DNA of 64,000 nt. It comes from Anarhynchus alexandrinus (Eukaryota; Chordata; Aves; Charadriiformes; Charadriidae). A program made the position numbers and the translations under genes. This document shows, piece by piece, positions 49,570 through 59,107 of the stretch. Under the pieces are notes generated by a model, which was not told the DNA's origin, made no database searches, and saw only the letters and a list, made by a program, of their open reading frames with translations. The stretch lies in the NCBI GenBank assembly GCA_008711295.1, contig VUYV01000044.1, forward strand, positions 1,489,235-1,553,234. Reading direction: 5' to 3'. Positions within the stretch are counted from its first letter, which is position 1, and each line of letters opens with the position of its first letter.

Positions 49570-51180
49570 GTTAACAACCTAAACATAGGACTAAACTCAG
49601 CTGCTGCTTGTAAGCTCAGGCCTAACTTTAGCTCTGACTCTAACTATATGGAAAACTTTAAGTCCTTCTTCGTCTTCCAGCTGCTGCACTAAATGCAGAT
49701 TCCTGGACTTTTAAGAGATCACCTTACTGAAATTTAAACTAAGCTCCATCCTCCTTGTTGATAACTCTAAGCAAGCAGTCCTTCTCTTCCACAAAATTAA
49801 TACTACTTCTCCAAGCATCTCTGATTTTATCCCAGTGAGTGAAGGCCTGATCTTAGCTCATATTTCCTAGCAAATTTATTATCTAACCCTAATCCTAGCC
49901 TTAAGTCTAACCTCAGTGTTTGATCTCAGCTAGTGACCCATAGCAGTCGGAAAAACAATTGTTCATCAACACCTGCTGATATTAACAGTAAGCTTGCCTC
50001 ATTTGCTTTTTGAATACCTTTCTGAACAATTCCTTGTATACTCCAGGAAATCAGAACCCTACCCCAAACATTAGCCCCAGTCCTAACTTTGACTGTGATG
50101 TTAAACCTAAGGAGGAAACACATCTCCGGCCCCTCTATAAACTGAACATGGTCTGCATCATCCCAGTAGATCCTGCTGTAAATAGATCCTGCTGTAAATT
50201 TTGTGTAGCCACCCCTTTCAGACTCAGGCCTAACCTTAATGCACTTCCCTTGATGAGTCCAAACTCTAACCCTAATTCTACCTTCACCATAACTCTAATG
50301 CTAAGAAAAGACATTTATCACCTCCAAAGATGAATATAATTGGCAAGCCTTGGTGGTATGAGAGCTACCATGAACCCAGAGACCTATTATAAACTCTAGC
50401 CTAACCTCCCTTAAGGAGTCAGAACCCAAAGCTTAACCTGCATCCTAATCTTAAACCTATGCTGTATTCTCTTGTTATCTTGAAGAAGGCAACCACTTTC
50501 AGCCTGGCAAACATATGTCTGTAGCCACTGATGATACCAGGCCTCAACTAATGCAAATTTCTCCTTGTAAAACAGGCCTAGCAAAAAACTCAGTGTGTTT
50601 CAGTCCTAACAGGAACCCTGACCAAAATGCACCCCTTGACAAAGTTCAAAACTAAATATATTTCAGTACCTATTGACATTTCTGCCTTAAATCTATCCAA
50701 ATAGATGCTTGGAGACCAGGTCTAACACTAGCTCTTCTCTCTTACAAGAGCCTAACCCTTTCCCTAACTCTGAACCCCAACTTATTAATACAAAGCACTA
50801 TACTCAAGAGTGCCTTCTCCTCCAGATCTAACTTTAGCTCCACAACCCCAATCCTAATCACAGTAATGATTCTGGTGCAAATCACAAGAGAGGGTGAACG
50901 TAGTTTGAAAACTGAATAGACTCCATCTCCCAGTATGAGTACTTGTTACACAGTGAAAGTCCATAGATAACTATTCTTTAATCTCAGTAAGTGTCAAGCT
51001 CGAGCCTACCTAGAACTCAGACTTTAAATAGGAGAACCTGCCATTCACCAACTTCACATTCTTCATATGCCACTAGCAGTCAAAGAGCTCATTGTAGCTG
51101 AAGCCTAGGATTGACTCTTGGATCTTTTAAGTCCAACCCATAACCTCAGTTGTAACCCTACACCTAGGAATTCAGATACT
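49570..51180. repeat. Degenerate telomere-like CTAACC-rich tract
   Basis: Over about 1.6 kb the plus strand is densely sprinkled with CTAACCCTAA-related words: TCTAACCCTAATCCTAGCC (49882), AGAACCCTACCCCAAAC (50053), ACTCTAACCCTAATTCTACC (50263), GCCTAACCTCCCTTAAGG (50399), AGCCTAACCCTTTCCCTAAC (50749), CCAATCCTAATC (50848) and GTTGTAACCCTACACC (51151). A related phrase (AGTCCAAACTCTAACC, AGTCAGAACCCAAAGC, AATCAGAACCCTACCCC) recurs, suggesting a decayed longer-period satellite rather than pure (CCCTAA)n. G is rare relative to C throughout. There is no coding potential. Confidence 0.7.
50167..50198. repeat. Two-copy tandem repeat, 16-bp unit
   Basis: TAGATCCTGCTGTAAA appears twice head to tail without mismatch, inside the telomere-like tract. 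Confidence 0.95.
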
Positions 51181-51499
51181 ACTATATGATTTGAAAGACA
51201 AGTTTTTTGCTTGATATACAAGTTTTAAAAAACTCTGTAAAACTGTCTGTTCAATCCATTTCTTAAAAACTAGCTTGTATTCATTTTGCTTCTCCCATGA
51301 AAACTAATTCTGTCCCACAATAAAAATCCTAAAATCAGAACTGATAATTTGGCTGACAATACATGAAGAGCTTCTGCTGCTTAATTAGTTCTGCAATGCT
51401 GCTGACAGTAATTACAGCTTTTTTTGTGTCAATAACTAAGTCAGCATCCCTCAAAAAAGACTCAGGGCCTTATTTGCCTTTTAGTTATGTCACTTCTGC

Positions 51500-51575
51500 A
51501 TCACTGTAATTTCACTGGTAACAGTAGAATTACCCTTGATTTACACTAATGTAAGTGAAAGAAGAATCAGATGTA
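51500..51575. repeat. Possible ancient palindromic amniote repeat, copy 1
   Basis: CTTGATTTACACTAATGTAA GTGAAAGAAGAATCAG resembles an old interspersed element I recall from reptile and bird genomes (GGATTTACACCAGTGTAAGT GAGATCAGAATC). The reverse complement is related to 52099-52165. The family name is not known to me with certainty. Confidence 0.4.
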
Positions 51576-51932
51576 TAGACAGCAACAGCAAATGCGGGCA
51601 GTTCTTGGGAGATGATTGTTTTTGCAGTCACATTTCTGATTGTGAGCGTATTTGAAAAATATGTATCTAAAAAAACTAGCATGTGGAGGTGTAATGTATC
51701 AGTACAATAAAACAAAAACTGGATCCCTATATGGCATTAAGCAATATCCTGTATAAACTACACAGCAGATTCAGAATTTGTCTTTCTAATACTCAGCAAC
51801 TAAATTCCAGAGGAATACACTTGCTGTTTACCGCAGGTATTGGAGGTGAACAAACAAACAAATTTGTACAAGGGACACCAAAATATGTATGTATAAATGT
51901 TTACCCCAGTTGATGATCTGTTCCAGTTGCGT

Positions 51933-51992
51933 TAAAATAAAATAAAATGAAACAAACCAAACCAAAACAAAATTAAAATTAAAATTAAAATA
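51933..51992. repeat. A-rich pentanucleotide-like microsatellite
   Basis: Mixed units AAAAT, AAACC and AAATT run together (TTAAAATAAAATAAAATGAA and onward to AATTAAAATTAAAATTAAAA). Low-complexity DNA, possibly an old poly-A tail that expanded. Confidence 0.85.
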
Positions 51993-52094
51993 TACAGATG
52001 AATAAATTTAGAAAATAATTAGAGAACTAGAAAGGAATCAACTGCTTGAATCTTTTAGCAGATACGTCAATTATAGGAAAGCTCAAAATGGATC

Positions 52095-52168
52095 TCCTTG
52101 GGCTAAATTTGACTCTGATTCATATTGCTGTAAATCCAAAGTCCACTGAATTCCATGTAATTTACAAT
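52095..52168. repeat. Possible ancient palindromic amniote repeat, copy 2
   Basis: GGGCTAAATTTGACTCTGAT, then TGCTGTAAATCCAAAGTCCA and TGAATTCCATGTAATTTACA match the same remembered consensus in the other half (GTAAATCCGGAGTAACTCCA). Tentative. Confidence 0.4.
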
Positions 52169-55100
52169 GGTTAGGTCAGTGAAGATGTTATACAGCAGTC
52201 TTATTGTTAAATAGTTCAGGTCTATCCTTACCAAGAATTGCGATGAGGTACAATCCGTGATTAATATAGCTATGCTGGCAACATTTCTTATTGTGGTTAA
52301 CATTATAAAGACAAAGCTATACTTTGCTGGTAGTTAGAATGAATTGCCAGCAAAGCAGTTCTAGTGGTTCCTCCTAGGGATGCTTTGCTGGTACCAAACG
52401 GGTGTGAATTTATCAGGGAGGCGGGTAATAGATACCTCATGTTGTGGAGCTCTATCTCTGAACTGTTTGGGCAAGCTTTGCAGATTCACTGCTTCAGACC
52501 TTCACCATTAATATCACTGCTAGAATTACCCCCATAGCATCCTGGTATGTTTATACTGCCAAAGCAGTTCTCATATAGACTTGGCCCTGTGCTCAGCCAA
52601 GTACCGTGTGAATTCCAACAGCCTGGGGGTAGGTTTGCTGAATTCCACTCACTTAAAAAGTCTGTTAATTAATTTGTCTTAGATTTGATATTCCAGCTAA
52701 ATAATTCCAGTAGAGACTAAAACTTTGTGGGCAAAGTTAGCAAAATATTTTAAAGAATTATAACAAATCATGTTATGTATTTATAATGCTTTAAATGATC
52801 TTTCCAACCTCTTAATTCTTTTTCTGTTTTGATGTTGATTATTACTATTTACATTCATTTTGGTTCATTTCATTGTTTTGCAATGTAATGCTATGCTGTT
52901 TGAGTTTCAAGTACTGAAGGAGAAAATTTAGACTATTCCATTCTTTCCTCATCGTTAGATTTTTTAAATTAATTTAACATTTATTTTATTAATTAAATTA
53001 AAATAAGTTTTGAAATGTTATAGGATCATTTCCATGCCTATTAGATATGATAAAACCTAGAAAACAAAATAAGAACCCAAACATACTTCACCCAGGTGTA
53101 GCTCACTTCATCCCACCTGTCATTAAGCACTTAACTGATATGCCTAAATGAGGAACCTATGCCATTTTGAACCAGGAACTTGAACAGGAGTTCATTTTTG
53201 AACTTCAGTCACTAAACGCCTGCATTTAAGTAAGATAAATCTGAACTCTGATAACAAAGGCTCCAAACACGAGCACTTTAAAGGAGACAGATTCCAAAAT
53301 TAATGGCTTACCCCTATTTTGCCAGTGTCTGTGCATAGAAAGAAGGCTTCCTGAGCAGAACTGGACTGGTTTTGTTGAGACAGAAGTAGCATCTGAGTAA
53401 AACTGTACAGGTGGGAGGATCTAATCAGTTTATATCCCAGAGCACTAGCCCTGGGGGTAAATGAAAAGAGAAACAGGAAAGTTTATTTGAGGAGGTGTCC
53501 TGAGAATGATCTGGCTACTTGCTCTGGCACATTTCAGAAAGGTCTCTTGTCTGTGAATTCTCATAAAATCTAATTTTAGGCTAGTTACACAGCATCCAAT
53601 CAGTTGTTGATGGGTTAACTATTGTGCTGGAAAAATATGTTAGAAGTATTGCTACCACATATGCAACACCAGAGGACAGGCAGTTCCAACACGGTTAGAA
53701 CTTTACATTTTGATAATAACAGCTGATCACTTCAGCCAAGAGAAACAGATCACTGTGGTATGGTAAGCCCCACCGCAGAGATTTGAACTCCAGGATATCA
53801 GTTTAATGCTGCTGGCCTGGAAGTAAACTGCGCTGACATTCACTGCTTGTTATATTAACCTTTCCCTCCTTAAATGAAGTCTTGCCTGTCAGTGCCATTT
53901 ACTGCCAACTGACAGACAAGAATTGGTATCACTGCACTTGGAGTGACCTGAACATGCTTCAGCACCTCAAGTTATTGTACATTTTGACCTTCTGGTAAAA
54001 GTTCTTGACAAGAAGCATTAAATACAGATGCACTGAGCTGCTGGCAATTCCTCAAGCTACTGGACCAGGCTGGAAAATTTAAAACTAAAGAAGCATTAAA
54101 AGCCTTTATGTTTCTATAGACTACCATGGACATATTTTTCTTTGTCATTCTCAAGGCCCATCTGCATCTTAGCATGATTCACAGAAAACATCTTAATAGG
54201 TTTTGTTTTTTTCTAGTATTCTCTTCTCTGAGAAAGATTTTTTCTTTTGTTTTGTTTTCTCACAGATATTACTTCTTGTGTCATCTTCCAAGACTCCATT
54301 GGTTTGGGGATATCACGATATTGCTGAGTGGGCTGCACATATAAGGAAGAAGGATCGTGATTCGTTTCCAGCTTGCATGTAACAAGACAGAAGCCACAGG
54401 CAAGGTATTCCACCCTCTTTTTCTTCACAGATTTTTTACATTTACTGGTGTCCTTTCTACCTGGTTTCCAAATGGAGCAGAGTATTGCTGTGTCCTGCCC
54501 CTCAACCTGTCCAAAAACGGCAGTGCAGCATTACATTTCAAGAATGTACAAAGGTCTCTCACCAGCATTTAGAGAAGGAAAATAAAGATTCTGTCTGCAC
54601 TCCAGGCCTCCTGGGCAGTGTGAGATCATCAGTGTTGGCAAGGAGACAGTTTAGCATAGATTACAAGCTATCTGTTTACTGCATATGGATTACACATGAT
54701 CATACAAAAATCAAAGGCAGGCATTAAGCCTAATCGAGGGGAAAAAGTACATTTCTGCAAAAAAGGGTTAGCAATTAGAACCATCTGCCACTGTGCCCGG
54801 GACCCAGAGTTGATGAGGGAAGGAAGGAGGCTGTTCCTTGGACAGCTTTTTCAGAAGCTGGTACTAGCGGATCAACAAGCAGTCTATACCCAGTTAGCTC
54901 TGACAATATATCTTGCATATATGCATTTCTCAGGCTGTGTTGGATAAAGTTGTATGTTTGAAACAACAGTGTGGTCAACCATGGCAACTGTGCACACTGC
55001 GGTCTGTGCACAATCAGTCTGTGTCAGAATCTGCTTCCTTTTGCCTCAAATCCTACAATAATAAAAGGCAGGCAAGGCAAGGCCATCCTAGATGCTAACA

Positions 55101-56855
55101 AAGGTCTGCAGAGACTTACCTGAGCATTATCTGTAAGAATAAAGGATGAGGTTCTTTGGGAGCTTCAGAGTATAAAAAGGACCTGTCCATAAGAACGTAA
55201 ATAATCATAATAGCCCTTATTGTAAATGAAAATGAAAGCCCCCCTTTTTGAATAAGCATCCCTTAATGCTTGGGCTCTCTGCTCCTTTTCTTATTCTAAT
55301 AACCACACATTTCATCTTGTTCTGGCTGAATTCATAGCTTTTCAAGAGATAGGTCTTATTTCCTTAATGTTACTACTTAGAATAAAAACTTAGTGGAAGC
55401 AATACCATTCTATCACCTTCTCAACATGACTATTTTTCACTCAAGTCTGACTACTGGGTAACCTGTATCAGCCAAATCTTCCCTTCTGACTTGGCCATCA
55501 TGTTCTCCAAGACATATTCTTACCTCTTCTGAGACTGTAGATTTCAGCACTGAAATGAAATGATTCTTGAGTCCAAGCACAATCAGTTTGTCTTTTGACT
55601 TCTGAGCTCTCAATTTCAGTACTTGACTCTGTGACAGGTGATCCTGTTCTCTCTTTTTTGTGTACTATTTCTCCATCTCTCCCTTTGTAATAGACAGGCA
55701 TTATTAGGGAGACATATTAAACCTTTTCTTATTTTGGATGTGGTAAATTAGACTAGCCAGAAGAAATTGGATATTGTTCCTTTTTTGTCTTTTTTTTTTG
55801 GTCAGTAATGAGGCTCTTATGGTTTATACTGAATTTCTTGCCCTTCAGAACAGAGCAAATTAAATTAGATGTTGCCTGGTCAGTAAGACAGACAGTGAGA
55901 TACCCTGTGGAGAGGATTTGAGAGCCTGCGGTATAGCAGAGCTTCAGTGGAGCTGGGAGTAGGAATTAAAGGAGGCAGCTGAGTCATGAGATGCACAGCA
56001 AGCCACCTTCCTAATTCCCTCCCAGAGACACACTGAATCAGCATTAACCTGAAAAGCCTATTTTTCAGACTTTGCCTTTTTGGAACAAGGTTTTGAAAAC
56101 TACAATGAAACGCCATGATACTATCTGTATTTTAGATTTTAATGCAAATGAATTCAACCACCTGGCATGTAAACTGTCTCTCAACCCCCTGATAACGAAA
56201 GTGGTTTACTCAGAAATGGCACACTTAAGTGATCACAGGCTTACAAAGATATACAAATAGAGTTTAAAACCTTAATATGTTCACAAGTCCAAAGGATATT
56301 ATGAAATATCTCATGGAACTGGGTACCACATTCAAAATACTAGTAATGTATGTAATGACTTAAACATGTAATGACTTAATACCCAACACTTTTAGATGTG
56401 TAAGATACTTCAGAAATAAATAGCAAATATATAAAATGATTACACAGCTGATACTATTTCAAAATAGCAGCATACTGAATCCTGCTAGGAAAACACCAGG
56501 AAAAAATACGGGCTACTGAAATCAGCTGCATTTTTCTAAATATTTAATGGAGGTAGTTGCTATTAAAGAAGCATACATTACATGGTTTTGCTATATTGTG
56601 CAATGACATTAATACTCAAAGTATCAGCACAAAGCTTGAGGTTGAAATCTACTCTCAGTGTCAAAACAATTATGTTATTGAGGCTACAAGAAGAGTGAAA
56701 TCAGCACATCTATATGATAACAGGAATGAATGTCTTTTGTATAGGAGACCAGAAATTCAAACAAAATACAGGAAGAACAAGACTATAAGAAGCTGTCAGT
56801 AGGGAAAAAGAAAAAACAAACGAAACTATAGTCACAATCTGGAAATGTCTTCATT
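52169..56855. other. Intergenic sequence, no genes recognised
   Basis: AT-rich intergenic DNA. The stretch 52960-53010 is almost pure A/T with TTAATTAAATTAAAATAAG. No supported exon, RNA gene or transposon end. Confidence 0.5.
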
Positions 56856-56890
56856 AAAACAAAACAAAACAAAACAAAACAAAACAAACA
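56856..56890. repeat. (AAAAC)n microsatellite
   Basis: Six perfect AAAAC units followed by a partial one. Typical of an A-rich tail that expanded, though no retrotransposon body is recognisable to its left. Confidence 0.95.
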
Positions 56891-56984
56891 TTTAATATTC
56901 TGATTTCTACATTATTTGTCTCTATTTTTCTGATATTCCCATCACCATGATAATAGAGTCCTTCCATCTGCTAATGGATAGCAG

Positions 56985-57180
56985 TTAACATCCAAGCCAG
57001 ATATTAGGAAGAATTTCCTAATTGGATAGTTAGTGAAACAGCAACTAACTGAAAGGCTGTTGAATCTCCTCTATTAGAACTTTACATGAAGAGGCAACAT
57101 TCCACCTTTGTGCTTGGAGATGGACTAAATGATCTACTGAAGTGCTTCCCAGCCTCGCATTTCTGTCATTCTGACTTGGA
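56985..57180 (+). mobile_element. Old CR1 LINE 3' region
   Basis: AGCCAGATATTAGGAAGAAT TTCC, then AACTGAAAGGCTGTTGAATC TCC, then TGCTTGGAGATGGACTAAAT GATCTACTGAAGTGC and CCAGCCTCGCATTTCTGTCA TTCTG follow the CR1 3' untranslated order (AAGCCAGATATTAGGAAGAA, GAGAGGCTGTGGAGTCTCC, TTGGACTAGATGATCT, TTCCAACCC...ATTCTGTGATTCTG). Diverged. Confidence 0.75.
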
Positions 57181-58485
57181 ATAGCAATTCATTCTGAAAT
57201 TACATTACTCACTTAACGCAGAGGAAAGTTCAAGTCGGTTGCCTTATGACAGATTCAGCTGACAAACACTCAGAAGGACTTTAACCTTCCAACAGTGTCT
57301 CACCTTTATTACGTGGTACATTTTCTGGTAGCAGAAGAGGCAGAACATACTATTACTGTCAAGTGAACAGGTATAATTAGCGGATTTTTGAGGCAGTTAC
57401 ACCCTGATAAATTGTGATTTAATGACGAGCCATGAAATCACACCCATATCACACTCGAACTGCTGATTTCCAAGGAAAACCCAAGTCTACAGATGCTACC
57501 AAACCTTAAAAATGGTTTCCAGATAGAGGCACTTCCCTGCTTCTTATCCGGCCTTGTAATTTCTGATTTCCCATCCTCTAACTCATATTTTTCCATACAA
57601 GTGGAATCTTCAGCTCTGTGTGAAACAGTCCACATAAACCTATGGACAGACGAAGTGGTCACAAAGGACCTGTCCGTTTACCCTGTGAAATAATACTAAA
57701 CTAGTGCTTTGCACAGCTGTTTGGGATTGGAGCCTTTGTTAGTGGTTTCTAGGACAAAAATTACAGCTCTTGACAACTTGACACTAAGGATCCATTAATG
57801 TATTTTAAAGAATTAGAGTCCTGCTGCTTGGGAAATAAGGAAATAAAATTACAATCTAGACAATCCAATGTGCCCCCGTATTCTCAGTTAGATGTGGCCA
57901 TCAATTTGATTCAGTCCCCTGTGGAGTGACACAGAAGACAGAACTGTGTGCCCGTGGTGGTTGCCAGATTATGGTAGAGTGCGTCAACTGAGTCCATTAC
58001 CTCTGCAGATTATTGCCAAAGATTATACTGGCTTTCAAAGAGTCCAGAGGTTGATTTTGGGTGTAAGGGAGAAGACGCAACTGGGCATAAGGTTGTAAAA
58101 GGAGACTCAATTTCTGGGACTTGAAGTTTAATTTTTAGTGATTCTTCTTTAACATACGACTTTGGGTCTTTCACACGTGGACTTTGTCAGCGCCTCTTTA
58201 CAGGACTCATTCTGTGAATGTTAACGGTGATAATGCAAATGTTGAGATGCTTAGATTAGAAGCATTATAAAAATGAGTATTACAGTAATGTAACTTCCCT
58301 TTCGGTAGTTATAACTTAATCAATGCAAATAATTGCGGCAGTAACTACTTGCAGCCCTTACTGATATGGAAATTCCTACCCAAGACCCAACAGACCGATT
58401 CCCACTTAAGCATCTTGCATTACAGCACGGAGTTTGGTCGGGTTTGGCCCCCAGAAAGTGTAGGGACAAGAAAAGGGGACAATTC
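57181..58485. other. Intergenic sequence upstream of the ARFGEF2 island
   Basis: Ordinary AT-rich DNA leading into the CpG island. Nothing specific recognised. Confidence 0.5.
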
Positions 58486-58640
58486 TTCCCAAGAAGCCGG
58501 GGGGGGGGGCGGTTCCCCGGGGTGCTGCGGCCCCGCCGGCAGACACCGGCGCAGAGGAGCGCACCCGTGCCCATAACTGGCTCAGCCGCCCGCCAGGAGC
58601 CCGAGTGGGCGGGGGGCGGCCTTGCTGCCACGTAACGGCC

Positions 58641-58676
58641 GGCGGCGGCGGCGGCGGTGGCGGCGGTGGCGGCGGT
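58641..58676 (+). repeat. GGC/GGT trinucleotide repeat in the ARFGEF2 island
   Basis: Twelve consecutive GGC or GGT triplets (GGT at positions 6, 9 and 12), uninterrupted in register. It lies about 290 bp before the ARFGEF2 start codon and probably upstream of the transcription start. Confidence 0.95.
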
Positions 58677-58808
58677 CACCCCGCAGCGCGGGGCGGTGGC
58701 TCCTCCCTCGGCCCCGCCCCCTCCGCAAGCCCCGCCCACCACGATCGGCACGGCGGGGGGGGGTCGGAGGTCATCGTGGGGAGGGTGGGGGGTGTGGAGG
58801 TAGCCGGA

Positions 58809-58818
58809 GTCACGTGAC
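58809..58818. promoter_or_regulatory. Palindromic E-box (CACGTG) in ARFGEF2 promoter
   Basis: GTCACGTGAC is a 10-base perfect palindrome of the USF/TFE-family (CLEAR-like) type, 151 bp before the start codon. Binding is inferred from motif only. Confidence 0.6.
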
Positions 58819-58827
58819 GGTGCCAAT

Positions 58828-58866
58828 ATGGCGGCGCCGTGGCGGCGGCGCGGTGGCGGCCGCTGA
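58828..58866 (+). other. Possible upstream ORF 1 in ARFGEF2 leader
   Basis: ATG within the YY1-like motif opens MAAPWRRRGGGR and stops at TGA. It is translated only if transcription starts at or before this point. YY1-site ATGs often fall at the very 5' end of mRNAs, where they are inefficient. Confidence 0.3.
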
Positions 58867-58886
58867 GGGAGGTGCGTCTCTTCCGG

Positions 58887-58919
58887 ATGATGGGGCCGCG
58901 GTGCGGCCGCAGGCTCTGA
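58887..58919 (+). other. Possible upstream ORF 2 in ARFGEF2 leader
   Basis: ATGATGGGG opens [10 protein letters not shown] and stops at TGA, 49 bases before the ARFGEF2 ATG. The start has two tandem ATGs in a moderate context. It is likely to be inside the mRNA leader given the promoter motifs upstream. Confidence 0.45.
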
Positions 58920-58968
58920 GCGCCGGACCCCGTCGCCCTCTCCCCTCCCCGTCCCCCCCGCCACCGCC

Positions 58969-59107
58969 ATGCAGCCCCCGGCCCGCGAGCAGGACGCCCG
59001 CACCAAGAGCATGTTTGTGTCGCGGGCCCTGGAGAAGATCCTGGCGGAGAAGGAGGCGAAGCGGCCCCCGCACGGACAGCTGCGGAGAGCCTGCCAGGTG
59101 GCGCTGG
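58969..59107 (+). CDS. ARFGEF2: ARFGEF2 exon 1, coding part (N-terminus of BIG2)
   Basis: ARFGEF2 encodes BIG2, a large (about 1785 residues) brefeldin-A-inhibited exchange factor that activates class I ARFs at the trans-Golgi network and recycling endosomes through a central Sec7 domain, with an N-terminal DCB dimerisation region. This exon gives 46 codons plus one base. From residue 12, [20 protein letters not shown] and [10 protein letters not shown] are nearly identical to what I recall of mammalian BIG2 and clearly less like BIG1 (ARFGEF1, TKNMFLTRALEKIL...RKACEVAL). The head before TKSMF is 11 residues, longer than the recalled mammalian one. The start lies in GCCACCGCCATGC, a good context. 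The exon ends GCGCTGG|GTGAGT, a near-perfect donor, with phase 1, consistent with the next residue being Asp or Glu. Only this exon is in the window. Confidence 0.95.
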
